Shown here in pieces: positions 37,295-46,199 of a stretch of DNA of 64,000 nucleotides. Position 1 is the first letter of the stretch, and the number at the start of each line of letters is the position of its first letter. Origin of the DNA: CAVSRC01 sp963762605 (GTDB lineage Bacteria > Pseudomonadota > Alphaproteobacteria > Rhizobiales > Kaistiaceae); the NCBI GenBank assembly GCA_963762605.1, contig CAVXLJ010000017.1, forward strand, positions 186,001 to 250,000, in the 5' to 3' direction. Under the pieces are notes generated by a model. The model was not told the origin of the DNA. It did no database searches and saw only the letters and a program-made list of their open reading frames with translations. A program made the translations under genes and the position numbers.

Positions 37295-38513
37295 GACGGT
37301 GAGAATTGCCGAACTCGGCCACGCCGGCGACGGCATCGCCGAAATCGGGGGCCACCGCATCTTCGTGCCCTTCACTCTGCCGGGCGAGACGGTTTCCATC
37401 GAGCGCCAAGGGGCGCGGGCGCATCTCGTCGATGTGATCGCGCCGAGTGCCGACCGGGTGCGGCCTGCCTGCCGGCATTTCGGCACCTGCGGCGGCTGCG
37501 CGCTGCAGCATATGGATGAGAGTGCCTATCTTGCCTGGAAGCGGGAGGTCGTGCGGCGCTCCTTCCTGCTGCACCATATCGACGCAGACGTCGACCCCGT
37601 GATCGCCACGCCGCCCGGCGCGCGCCGGCGCGCCGTCTTCTCTGCCGTCCACACCAGCGACCGCCTGATCCTCGGCTTCCACCGGCGCGCCACCCACGAG
37701 ATCATCGCCGTGGAGGAATGCCCGGTGCTCTCCGGCGACATCGTTGCGGCGCTGCCGCTCATCCGCGCGATTGCCACCCGCGCGGTGCGCAAGCGTCGTC
37801 AGGCGCGCATCACGGTCACCGCCGGCAACGGTCTCGATATCGCCATCGAGGGCGGCGGCAAGCTCGACCGCAGCGCGGAGGAGGCGCTCGGCGAATTCGC
37901 CCGCGAGCGCTCGATCGCCCGGCTGACGGTGGACCGGGTGGAAATCTTCATGAACCGCCGGCCGGAGATCGACACCGGCGGCGCGGCACTGCTTCCCTCC
38001 GCGGGCGACTTCCTGCAGGCGTCCGCCCATGCGGAAGCGGCGCTGGCCGCGGCGGTCAGCGCTCATGTCGGCGACGCGGCGCCGGTCGCTGACCTCTTTT
38101 CCGGCATCGGAACGTTTGCGCTACGGCTGGCGCGCAAGGCGCCGGTGACGGCGGTCGAAGGCGACCCGGTTCTGCTGGAAGCGCTGAACCAAGCGGTGCG
38201 CCGTGCCGGCGGCCTGAAACCGGTGACGACGCTCCGTCGCGATCTTTTCGCCAATCCGCTGGCGCCGGTCGAACTCGACCGCTTCGGCGCGGTCGTCTTC
38301 GATCCGCCCGCCGCCGGTGCCAAGGCACAGGCGCAGGCAATCGCGCAGTCGCGCGTGCCCAGGGTGGCGGCCGTGTCGTGCAACCCGGCAACGCTTGCCC
38401 GCGATGCCCGCCTGCTCATCGACGGCGGCTATCGCCTCACCCGCGTGCTGCCGGTCGACCAGTTCCTGTGGTCGGCCGAGATCGAGGCGGTGGCGAGCTT
38501 CGAAAAGGGATGA
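37287..38513 (+). CDS. class I SAM-dependent RNA methyltransferase (RlmD/RumA-like)
   Basis: A 408-residue uracil-C5 methyltransferase of the RlmD/TrmA family. It has an N-terminal TRAM-like region, the iron-sulfur cysteines C62, C68 and C71 in CRHFGTCGGC plus one more in EECPVL, the SAM motif DLFSGIGTFALRLA and the catalytic cysteine in SCNPATLARD. Starts with GTG overlapping tlyA; a GTG four codons on is possible. RlmD is more specific than I can prove; TrmA-like activity is not excluded. Confidence 0.9.
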   Translation: MTETVRIAELGHAGDGIAEIGGHRIFVPFTLPGETVSIERQGARAHLVDVIAPSADRVRPACRHFGTCGGCALQHMDESAYLAWKREVVRRSFLLHHIDADVDPVIATPPGARRRAVFSAVHTSDRLILGFHRRATHEIIAVEECPVLSGDIVAALPLIRAIATRAVRKRRQARITVTAGNGLDIAIEGGGKLDRSAEEALGEFARERSIARLTVDRVEIFMNRRPEIDTGGAALLPSAGDFLQASAHAEAALAAAVSAHVGDAAPVADLFSGIGTFALRLARKAPVTAVEGDPVLLEALNQAVRRAGGLKPVTTLRRDLFANPLAPVELDRFGAVVFDPPAAGAKAQAQAIAQSRVPRVAAVSCNPATLARDARLLIDGGYRLTRVLPVDQFLWSAEIEAVASFEKG

Positions 38514-38522
38514 CTCACATCC

Positions 38523-38543
38523 CCCTCCCCTGAACGGGGAGGG
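38523..38543. terminator. bidirectional hairpin between convergent genes
   Basis: CCCTCCCC at 38523-38530 pairs with GGGGAGGG at 38536-38543 around a 5-base loop, between the convergent ends of the RlmD-like gene (38513) and ribB (38557). No T-run is present on either side, so it may act as a weak or Rho-assisted terminator. Confidence 0.45.
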
Positions 38544-38556
38544 AAAGGACGCGACC

Positions 38557-39657
38557 TCAGCGGTCGATGATCTCGGTCGCCTCGATCTCGATGCCGAAGC
38601 CGTCGAGGCCGACATAATGGCGTTCGCGGCTGGCCATGAGGCGGATCGACTTGACCTCGAGGTCGCGCAGGATCTGGGCGCCGAGGCCGACCTCGCGCCA
38701 TTCCTCGGCGCGCGTCGCGCTGGCGTCGGCAGGATTGGCAGCGTCGCGCGTGCGCGCGCTTTCGGTGGCCACGCCGACCGAGCCTTCGCGCAGATAGACG
38801 ATGATGCCGCGCCCGCCGCGCGCCAGTTGGTGGACGACGCGGTTGAGCACGCTGTCCGCACCGAAGACGTCGTCGATGACCGACTCGCGGTGGAGGCGAA
38901 CCGGCACGCCGCGGCCGTCGCTAATATCGCCGAAGACCAGTGCCAGGTGCTGGGTGGCATCATAAGGCAGGTGATAGGCATAGGCATGCGCCGGGCCGGC
39001 TTCGGTGATGACCGGGAAGTCGGCAACGCGCTCGACCAGCTTCTCGCTGCGCTGGCGCCAGGCGATCAGTTCGGCGACCGAGACCAGGCGCAGCCCGTGT
39101 TCCTCGGCGAAGCGCACCACGTCGGCGCCGCGCTTGACCGTGCCGTCGTCATTGACCAGCTCGGCGAGCACGCCGACCGGCTCCAGCCCGGCGAGCCGGC
39201 AGAGATCGACCGCCGCCTCGGTGTGGCCGGAGCGCATGAGCACGCCGCCGTCGCGGGCGATGAGCGGAAAGACATGGCCGGGACGCACGAAATCGGCGGC
39301 GCCGGCATTGGCATTGGCGAGCGCCCGGATGGTGTTGCAGCGTTCCTCTGCCGAGATGCCCGTCGTCATGCCGTGGCGGAAATCGACCGAGACGGTGAAG
39401 GCGGTGCCGAGCGGGGCGTCGTTATCGGCGACCATCGGCTGCAATTGCAGCCGGCGCGCCATCTCGCGCGGCATCGGCGCGCAGACGATGCCGGTGGTGT
39501 AGCGGACGATGAAGCCGATCTTTTCGGGCGTTGCATGGACGGCGGCGACGATCAGGTCGCCCTCGTTTTCACGGTCGGTGTCGTCGGTGACGACGACGAT
39601 CTCGCCGCGCTTGAAAGCCGCGATGGCTTCCGCCACGGGGTCGGTTTGCTTGGTCAT
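38557..39657 (-). CDS. ribB: 3,4-dihydroxy-2-butanone 4-phosphate synthase with degenerate RibA-like tail
   Basis: A 366-residue protein for riboflavin synthesis. The first 205 residues form RibB: IVVVTDDTDRENEGDLI, the RRLQLQPMV stretch and FRHGMTTGISAEER, followed by RPGHVFPL and SGHTEAAVDLCRLAG. The C-terminal 160 residues resemble GTP cyclohydrolase II (PVRLHRESVIDDVFG...GRGIIVYLREGS), but the zinc cysteines of the RibA motif (usually in SECLTGD...RCDCG) are missing, so only the RibB reaction is expected. Start ATG at 39657. Confidence 0.93.
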   Translation of the reverse strand: MTKQTDPVAEAIAAFKRGEIVVVTDDTDRENEGDLIVAAVHATPEKIGFIVRYTTGIVCAPMPREMARRLQLQPMVADNDAPLGTAFTVSVDFRHGMTTGISAEERCNTIRALANANAGAADFVRPGHVFPLIARDGGVLMRSGHTEAAVDLCRLAGLEPVGVLAELVNDDGTVKRGADVVRFAEEHGLRLVSVAELIAWRQRSEKLVERVADFPVITEAGPAHAYAYHLPYDATQHLALVFGDISDGRGVPVRLHRESVIDDVFGADSVLNRVVHQLARGGRGIIVYLREGSVGVATESARTRDAANPADASATRAEEWREVGLGAQILRDLEVKSIRLMASRERHYVGLDGFGIEIEATEIIDR

Positions 39658-39683
39658 TCTGATCTGCCCTGACGCCAGGCCGG

Positions 39684-40772
39684 CTAGCCGACCTGGCCAC
39701 GATGCCTGAGATAGTGATCGGCAAGCACGATGGCCAGCATCGCCTCGCCAATGGGAACCGCGCGGATGCCGACACAGGGGTCGTGGCGGCCCTTGGTGGA
39801 GACATCGACCTCCTCGCCGGTTTGGTTGACCGTGCGGCGCGGGTTGAGGATCGACGAGGTCGGCTTGACGGCGAAGCGCACCGTCACCGGCTGACCGGTG
39901 GAGATGCCGCCGAGAATACCGCCGGCGTGGTTGGAGACGAAATGCGGCCGGCCATCCTCGCCAATGCGCATCTCGTCGGCGTTTTCCTCGCCGGAAAGCG
40001 CGGCGGCGGCAAAGCCAGCGCCGATCTCGACGCCCTTGACCGCGTTGATCGACATCATCGCCGAAGCGATGTCCTGATCGAGCTTGCCATAGATGGGCGC
40101 ACCGAGGCCCGGCGGCACGCCATCGGCCTCGATCTCGATCACGGCACCGATGGACGAGCCGGCCTTGCGGATGCCGTCGAGATAGTCGGCCCACAGTTCG
40201 GCGGCCTTGGCGTCCGGACAAAAGAACGGATTGCGCTCGACCTCGGCCCAGTCCCAGCGCGTGCGATCGACGGCGTGCGGGCCGACCTGGACCAGCGCGC
40301 CGCGCACGCTCATCCCCGGCACGACCTTGCGGGCGATGGCGCCGGCGGCCACGCGGCTCGCCGTCTCGCGCGCCGAGGCACGGCCGGAGCCGCGCCAGTC
40401 GCGGATGCCGTATTTCGCCTGATAGGTGAAATCGGCATGGCCCGGGCGATACTTGTCCTTGATGTCGCCGTAGTCCTTGGAGCGCTGGTCGACATTCTCG
40501 ATGAACAGCGAGATCGGCGTGCCGGTGGTCAGCAATTGTCCGCTGGCTTCGTCCGCGAACACGCCGGAAAGGATCTTCACCGTGTCCGGTTCGCGCCGCT
40601 GGGTGGTGAAGCGCGACTGCCCCGGCCGGCGCTTGTCCATGTAATGCTGAATCTCGGCCTCGGAGACGGGAATGCGCGGTGGGCAGCCGTCAACCACCGC
40701 ACCGATCGCCGCCCCATGGCTCTCGCCCCAGGTGGTGACCCGGAAAAGGTGGCCAAAGGTGTTGTGAGACAT
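39684..40772 (-). CDS. aroC: chorismate synthase
   Basis: A 362-residue FMN-dependent enzyme forming chorismate from EPSP, the last step of the shikimate pathway. The start MSHNTFGHLFRVTTWGESHG (FGHLFRVTTWGESHG) and the DYGDIKDKYRPGHADFTYQ, GRASARETASRVAAG segments are diagnostic; NHAGGILGGISTG is the third. Start at 40772. It follows ribB's reading direction, 26 bases upstream of it, and the two are likely cotranscribed. Confidence 0.96.
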   Translation of the reverse strand: MSHNTFGHLFRVTTWGESHGAAIGAVVDGCPPRIPVSEAEIQHYMDKRRPGQSRFTTQRREPDTVKILSGVFADEASGQLLTTGTPISLFIENVDQRSKDYGDIKDKYRPGHADFTYQAKYGIRDWRGSGRASARETASRVAAGAIARKVVPGMSVRGALVQVGPHAVDRTRWDWAEVERNPFFCPDAKAAELWADYLDGIRKAGSSIGAVIEIEADGVPPGLGAPIYGKLDQDIASAMMSINAVKGVEIGAGFAAAALSGEENADEMRIGEDGRPHFVSNHAGGILGGISTGQPVTVRFAVKPTSSILNPRRTVNQTGEEVDVSTKGRHDPCVGIRAVPIGEAMLAIVLADHYLRHRGQVG

Positions 40773-40863
40773 GGGGTTTCCAGCATTTGGACGTGAGCCG
40801 GCGCGCATTTACTAGGCGCGCGGAGCCCAAGCGTCAAAGCAAAACGCCACGGCCGCGACCCCG

Positions 40864-41451
40864 CTAGAGCCAGCGCCCTCGCCCATCCCGCCAGAGGAAC
40901 ACGCGATCGTGGGGAAAATCCTCGATGACCGATTTCTGTGGGTCGAGGTTGAGCAGGTGGGCGCGCAGCACGCGGCCGACGCCGCCGTGGGAAACCACGA
41001 CCGTGGGCACCGCGACAGTCTTCAGCCAGCCGACGATGCGCACCGACAGCATCTGGTAGCTTTCGCCGCCCGGCGGCTGGAACAGCCATTTGTCGGCCAG
41101 GCGCTGGGCGACCCAGCCGGGGTGGACGCGCGCGATATCGCCGTAGGTGAACCCTTCCCACTCGCCGAAGGTGAGTTCCTTCAGCCGGTCGTCAGTGCGG
41201 TAGTCCAGCGGGTCGAGCCCCATCGCCGTGCGGGCGATCTCCATGGTCTCGCGCGCGCGAACCAGAGGGCTGGCGACGAAGTCGAAGGCCGCCGCTTCGG
41301 GGATCTCTCTGAGGACGGTCTCGCCGTTGCGTTTCGCCTGACCGCGGCCCTTGGCGTTGATGGGAACGTCGCGCTGGCCCTGAAGGCGGCCTTCGACGTT
41401 CCAGTCGGTTTCACCGTGGCGCAGGAAGACAAGCGTGGGGGATGCGGACAT
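40864..41451 (-). CDS. histidine phosphatase family protein
   Basis: A 195-residue protein of the phosphoglycerate mutase-like superfamily. The phosphorylated histidine lies in FLRHGETDWN (residues 9-18), SPLVRARETMEIA and VVSHGGVGRVLRA are other conserved parts. The family includes broad-range phosphatases, cobalamin ribazole phosphatase and mutases; the substrate here is unknown. It lies between aroC and fabI in a leftward cluster. Confidence 0.92.
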   Translation of the reverse strand: MSASPTLVFLRHGETDWNVEGRLQGQRDVPINAKGRGQAKRNGETVLREIPEAAAFDFVASPLVRARETMEIARTAMGLDPLDYRTDDRLKELTFGEWEGFTYGDIARVHPGWVAQRLADKWLFQPPGGESYQMLSVRIVGWLKTVAVPTVVVSHGGVGRVLRAHLLNLDPQKSVIEDFPHDRVFLWRDGRGRWL

Positions 41452-41485
41452 GAGCGGCGGCCGCCGATCGGACGGCTCTTTGGTC

Positions 41486-42301
41486 CTAGACGGAGGCGAT
41501 GTCGGGGGCGTCCACCGACTTCATCCCGACGACGTGATAGCCGGAATCGACGTGGTGGATTTCGCCGGTCACGGCGCGTGATAGGTCGGAGAGGAGATAG
41601 AGCGCAGCGTCGCCGACTTCCTCGGTGGTGACGGATTTGTGCAGCGGCGCGTTGTATTCGTTCCACTTCAGAATGTAGCGGAAATCGCCGATGCCGCCGG
41701 CGGCGGCAAGCGTCTTGATCGGGCCCGACGAGATGGCGTTGACGCGGATGCCCTGCTTGCCGAGATCGGCGGCGAGATAGCGCACGCTGGCTTCCAGCGC
41801 CGCCTTGGCGACGCCCATGACGTTGTAGTGCGGCATGACCTTCTCGGCGCCGTAATAGGTGAGCGTGACGATCGAGCCGCCATTCACCATCAGCTTCTGC
41901 GCCCGCTGGGCGATGGCCGTCAGCGAGTAGCAGGAGATGAGCATGGTCTTGGAGAAGTTGTCGGCGGTGGTGTCGACATAGTGGCCGGTGAGCTGCTCGC
42001 GATCGGAGAAGGCGATGGCGTGGACGACGAAGTCGAGCCCGCCCCACAGCTCCTTGACGCGGTCGAACACCGCATCCACGGTCGCCATGTCGGTGACGTC
42101 GCAATGGCCGACGACCTCGGCGCCGACTTCCGCCGCCAGCGGCTCGACCCGCTTCTTGAGCTGGTCGCCCTGATAGGTCAACGCCAGCGACGCGCCCGCC
42201 ATGTGACAGGCCCGGGTAATGCCCCAGGCGATCGAATGGCGGTTGGCGACACCCAGAATCAGGCCCCGCTTGCCAGCCATCAATCCTTCCGCACCTGCCA
42301 T
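41486..42301 (-). CDS. fabI: enoyl-[acyl-carrier-protein] reductase (NADH)
   Basis: A 271-residue short-chain dehydrogenase for the last step of fatty acid elongation. The start MAGKRGLILGVANRHSIAWG, given here as GLILGVANRHSIAWG, is the nucleotide-binding region of FabI; the catalytic pair is Y-x6-K in HYNVMGVAKAALE, and TYYGAEKVMP precedes it. I chose ATG 42301; the upstream in-frame extension is not family-like. Start of the leftward fabI-phosphatase-aroC-ribB cluster. Confidence 0.95.
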   Translation of the reverse strand: MAGAEGLMAGKRGLILGVANRHSIAWGITRACHMAGASLALTYQGDQLKKRVEPLAAEVGAEVVGHCDVTDMATVDAVFDRVKELWGGLDFVVHAIAFSDREQLTGHYVDTTADNFSKTMLISCYSLTAIAQRAQKLMVNGGSIVTLTYYGAEKVMPHYNVMGVAKAALEASVRYLAADLGKQGIRVNAISSGPIKTLAAAGGIGDFRYILKWNEYNAPLHKSVTTEEVGDAALYLLSDLSRAVTGEIHHVDSGYHVVGMKSVDAPDIASV

Positions 42302-42483
42302 TTTCTCTGTTTCCCGCGATTTGTCCGGCGGCGTTCCTATCGCACAGCCCCCCCGGCGCTTCAAGCAAGCCGACCGTGCCAGGCCGGAAACCTGCCCTAG
42401 AATAATTCCAGGGCTCGGGTGTTAACGGGCCCGGGCGTTCGCTGCCGCGGCCGCCCGGCGTCAGCAAAAGGGAGATTTCCTGA

Positions 42484-42903
42484 ATGAAACGAACGATTCT
42501 GGGCCTGGTTGCGGGCCTCTTTGCGGCGGTGGCGGTGGCCAGTTCGGCCTATGCCATGGACCCTGCCAAATTTGCCGATAGCTCGCTCGGCAAGATCCTG
42601 GTCGATCCCGCCGGCATGACCCTCTACACCTGGGCCAAAGACAAGCCAGGTGAAACGACAGCGGCTTGCACCGGCGGCTGCATTGGCGTGTGGCCGCCCT
42701 TCGTCGCCCCGGCGGACGCAAAGGCCATGGGCAAGTGGACGACCGTCAACGTCACCGACAAGAACGGCAAGGCCGAGAAGATGTGGGCCTATGACGGCAT
42801 GCCGCTCTACACCTTCGTCAAGGACAAGAAGCCCGGCGACGTCACCGGCGAGGGATCCAAGGGGTTCGGTGCTCTGTGGAGCGTCGTCAAGGAAGGCATG
42901 TAG
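42484..42903 (+). CDS. secreted protein with COG4315-type repeats
   Basis: A 139-residue exported protein (signal peptide to about residue 24, AYA-MDP). Two imperfect repeats follow, GMTLYTWAKDKPGE...CTGGCIGVWPPF and GMPLYTFVKDKKPGD...GFGALWSV, as in the lipoprotein_15 family of predicted secreted repeats. The CTGGC pair may form a disulfide. Function is unknown; such proteins are often linked to stress or redox. It is divergent from fabI. Confidence 0.88.
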   Translation: MKRTILGLVAGLFAAVAVASSAYAMDPAKFADSSLGKILVDPAGMTLYTWAKDKPGETTAACTGGCIGVWPPFVAPADAKAMGKWTTVNVTDKNGKAEKMWAYDGMPLYTFVKDKKPGDVTGEGSKGFGALWSVVKEGM

Positions 42904-42916
42904 CCCATCCACCTCT

Positions 42917-42943
42917 CCGGCGGCGCGCTCCAGGCGCCGCCGG
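42917..42943. terminator. 10-bp GC-rich hairpin after the COG4315 gene
   Basis: CCGGCGGCGC (42917-42926) and GCGCCGCCGG (42934-42943) are exact complements around a 7-base loop, 13 bases after the stop. It has no following T-run. Likely terminator of the small secreted-protein gene, by position and strength. Confidence 0.5.
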
Positions 42944-43003
42944 CCCGAGCGGCTGAGCGGGCCCTGTTCGCGGGCGCGCGACTTGCCTAAACTCGCCGCC
43001 GCC

Positions 43004-44423
43004 ATGAATGCCCCCCCTCAACCGTTGCTCGACCGCTTCGCCGATATCGTCGGCCCGGCCTATGCCGTGCGCGACCGCCAGGACATCCAACCTTATCTCA
43101 TCGAGCCGCGCGACAAGTTCCACGGGCAAACCGCTCTGGTTCTCAGGCCCGGGAGCGTCGCCGAGGTCTCGGCCATCCTCAAGCTCGCCAACGAGACCGG
43201 CACGCCGATCGTGCCGCAGGGCGGCAATACGGGGCTCGTCGGCGGCCAGATGCCGTCGGCGGAAGGCAAGGAGATCGTGCTGTCGCTGACCCGCCTCAAC
43301 CGGATTCGGGCGGTCGACGCGGACAGCAACATCATGATCGCCGAAGCCGGGCGTGACGCTGGACGAGGCGCGCGCCGCGGCCGATGCGGTGGACCGCCTG
43401 TTCCCGCTGAAGCTGGCTTCAGGCGGCTCGTGCGATATCGGCGGCAACGTCTCCACCAATGCCGGCGGCACCGAGGTGCTGGCCTACGGCAACATGCGCG
43501 AGCTGGTGCTCGGCGTCGAGGTGGTGCTGCCCACCGGCGAGGTGTGGGACGGCCTCCGAACGCTGCGCAAGGACAATACCGGCTATGACCTCAAGCACCT
43601 GTTCATCGGTGCCGAAGGGACGCTTGGCGTGGTCACTGCCGCTGTACTGGCGCTGAGCCCCAAGCCGCGCGGCATGGCCGTCGCCTTCATCGGGCTCGCC
43701 GATCCGGCGACCGCACTCAGGCTGTTCCATCTCGCCCGCGAACGGGCCGGACGCAGCCTTACGGCCTTCGAGATCATGCCGCGGGTCGGGCTCGAATTCG
43801 CGATCCGCCACGGCTCGGGCACGCGCGATCCGCTGGCTTCGCCGCACCCGTGGTACGTGCTGATGGAATACTCCTCCGCTCAGAGCCAGGAGGACGCCGA
43901 CGCGGCGGCGGAAGCGATCTTCGCCGCCGGCCTCGAAGAGGAACTGGTGGACGACGGCGTCCTTGCCCAGTCGCTGGAGCAGGCGGCGGCCTTCTGGCAC
44001 CTGCGCGAGACCATGTCGGAGGTGCAGAAGCTCGAAGGCGGCTCGATCAAGCACGACGTCGCCGTGCCGCTGGCAAAGGTGCCGGAGCTGATCGAACGCG
44101 CCTCGGCGGCGGTCGCCGAGATGATCCCCGGCGTGCGCCCCTGCCCCTTCGGCCATATTGGCGACGGCAATATCCACCTCAATTTCAGCCAGCCGATCGG
44201 CATGGACAAAGATGCCTTCCTCGCCCGCTGGGACGCAGTCAACGGACTGGTCCACGGCATCGTCGGCGAGCTTGGCGGGACGATCTCGGCCGAGCACGGC
44301 ATCGGGGTGCTGAAGCGCGATCTGCTCCGCCAGGTGAAGAGCCCGCTCGAGATCGCGCTGATGCAACGGATCAAGCGTGCTTTCGATCCCAACGGCATCC
44401 TCAACCCCGGCAAGGTTCTGTGA
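43004..44423 (+). pseudogene. FAD-binding oxidase of the GlcD/D-lactate dehydrogenase family, frameshifted
   Basis: The FAD-binding part starts MNAPPQPLLDRFADIV at 43004 and contains VPQGGNTGLVGGQMPS. Reading GGG at 43349-43351 as GG joins AEAG to VTLDEARAAADAVDRL and then GSCDIGGNVSTNAGG, giving a full flavoenzyme of about 472 residues ending ILNPGKVL. Without the correction the first frame runs into unrelated sequence. The family oxidises 2-hydroxyacids such as glycolate, D-lactate or D-2-hydroxyglutarate; which one is unclear. The insertion may be an assembly error. Confidence 0.9.
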
Positions 44424-44470
44424 ACCTAATCCGGTGAGCTCCTGCTAACCCTCTCGAAAATCACTCAAAT

Positions 44471-44487
44471 TTAACCCAACCGGTTAA
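44471..44487. promoter_or_regulatory. TTAACC-N5-GGTTAA inverted repeat in the DUF6101 upstream region
   Basis: TTAACC (44471-44476) and GGTTAA (44482-44487) form a small dyad in the 155-base gap before the DUF6101 gene. It resembles a dimer operator. It is not a CtrA site: the two TTAA boxes are nine, not seven, bases apart. Weak evidence only. Confidence 0.25.
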
Positions 44488-44578
44488 GCCGACTCCAAGC
44501 CTGCTGTGGCATGGTGCGTCTCAACAAGCGAGGACCCAAAAAATCGGGCCCGCTTCGGGAGCGTTAAGAGGCGTCAAA

Positions 44579-45136
44579 GTGGCCGGCGAAGCAACCGCCG
44601 GGTCGAGTTGGGGATTCCGGCTCGACCCGTACACCTTGCCCGTGCGCGGTTCCGCCCGAGGTGGCGGCACGGCCGGCACGGCATTCATTCTCGACCGCGA
44701 ACATGCGATCGTGCAGCGGCAGCGCCATACCGGTCAGCCGTTCACGCTGACGGTGCCGCTGACGAGCTATCGTGGCGTCGCGGTGCGCATGGAGCCGGCC
44801 GGCGCGGCCGGCCATGTCCGCGTCTTTGTCGAATTGCTGCACGACGATCCCGCCCTTACGCTGCCGCTCATCGTCGGCGACGAACCCGAGGATGTGGCGG
44901 CCGACTGGCAGGCCTGGGGGCGCGCCCTCAACCTGCCGCTTCTGGTTGTCGGCCAGGATGGATCGGTGAGCGCTCCGCTGGGTGATCTCGGCGGGGTCAT
45001 CACCGGTCCATCCAAATCGCGCCGGCGCCATTCCTTCTTCGCCGGCCGCCGGCCGCGCTTCCTGACCCGGCGCAAGACCGGTCATTCGCGCCCGACCGAG
45101 CGCCTCACCTTCCGCGAGATCATCGCAAGGAACTAA
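44579..45136 (+). CDS. DUF6101 family protein
   Basis: A 185-residue protein seen in Hyphomicrobiales as DUF6101: SSWGFRLDPYTLPVR at the start, a middle with MEPAGAAGHVRVFVELLH, and a basic tail (RRRHSFFAGRRPRFLTRRK). Starts with GTG preceded by AAGAGG at seven bases. No signal peptide. Function is unknown. The preceding gap of 155 bases holds its promoter. Confidence 0.82.
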   Translation: MAGEATAGSSWGFRLDPYTLPVRGSARGGGTAGTAFILDREHAIVQRQRHTGQPFTLTVPLTSYRGVAVRMEPAGAAGHVRVFVELLHDDPALTLPLIVGDEPEDVAADWQAWGRALNLPLLVVGQDGSVSAPLGDLGGVITGPSKSRRRHSFFAGRRPRFLTRRKTGHSRPTERLTFREIIARN

Positions 45137-45222
45137 CGGGACAGAATCGGACGCCTGGCGCCAACGGCGAAAACGCGGTGGGCGCGGCGTGCCGGCAATT
45201 CCGTGTGTCAGTGCCGCTTGGC

Positions 45223-46041
45223 TCAAACGACCTTGGTCGCTCGCGTCATGAGGAAGGGCATATGGATCGCGTTGTCTTCAAAGACCTCGACGGCCATTGC
45301 GTCAAAATCGGCGCGCAATTGAGCAAGCCTTTCCGGGTCGCCGTGCAAAGCTGAGACAACCTTGGTCAGCGGGCCGATGGTGGCTTCTTGAGCGATCTGA
45401 AAATGCCGAGTGCTCAACATTGGCATGAGAAGCGTGTCGCGATGGAATTTGAGACCGCTTACGAACTTGCCGAGTTGCTCGCGCACGACATTCGGGTCGC
45501 CCCACGAGGCCGGCGGCTCTGGCGGATCGAACCCGGGCGGCAGCTGCGGCAGATAGCTCGCGATGAATGTGAACATTTGTCCGGTGAAATGCTCGGGCGG
45601 CCACGTCGAGAAGGCGATTCGGCCGCCGACCTTGAGAACGCGCAGCATTTCTCGAAGCGCCACCGTGGGACGCGGGGCGAAGATATGCCCGAACTGGCTG
45701 AGCACGATATCGAACGAGGCGTCCGGGTAGGGTAACGCCTCGACATCGCCCTCGCTGAAGTCGACATCGACGCCTGCAACGCTGGCGTTGTGGCGCGCAA
45801 GCTCAATCAGGTTCGGGGTTAGGTCGAGACCGGATACCTTGGCCCCTCGGCGCGCTGCCGTGATGGCGACAACGCCAGTGCCGCAACCGACATCCAGCAC
45901 GTGCTGACCCGCAGCCACCTCGGCGAATTTCACCAGTCTCGCCGCCGGCATGACTGTGAATATTTCGACCGGGCCGAACGCCGCCCAACCTTCCCGCTGG
46001 GCGGCCTTGAAGGCCACGAATGGATCGCCTGCGGCTGTCAT
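45223..46041 (-). CDS. class I SAM-dependent methyltransferase (UbiE-like)
   Basis: A 272-residue methyltransferase. Motif I is HVLDVGCGTGVVAITAA near residues 47-63, with LSQFGHIFAPRPTVALREMLRVLK, quoted here as SQFGHIFAPRPTVALREM, as the post-motif region. It resembles UbiE/COQ5 methyltransferases but the substrate is unknown. Starts at the ATG 46041 with GGAGG upstream. By eye its codon use is less GC-biased than that of its neighbours. It faces away from ubiA's end; the gene for ubiA starts farther right on the same strand. Confidence 0.88.
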   Translation of the reverse strand: MTAAGDPFVAFKAAQREGWAAFGPVEIFTVMPAARLVKFAEVAAGQHVLDVGCGTGVVAITAARRGAKVSGLDLTPNLIELARHNASVAGVDVDFSEGDVEALPYPDASFDIVLSQFGHIFAPRPTVALREMLRVLKVGGRIAFSTWPPEHFTGQMFTFIASYLPQLPPGFDPPEPPASWGDPNVVREQLGKFVSGLKFHRDTLLMPMLSTRHFQIAQEATIGPLTKVVSALHGDPERLAQLRADFDAMAVEVFEDNAIHMPFLMTRATKVV

Positions 46042-46199
46042 CGCTCCTCCCCAAAGCCGAATTGAAGTCGAGCTATATAGTCCGACATCGGCCCGCCGCC
46101 AGCCCTGCTCATCGGCCACGCCTGCCGTTTCTCGCAAAAAGGAAGGCGAGTTGCCGGCGGGACGCAGTTAGGCGGCTGCCAAGCGTCTGACCTTCACCT

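Noticed and set aside
44471..44487. A CtrA binding site
   Set aside because: TTAA boxes are nine rather than seven bases apart.
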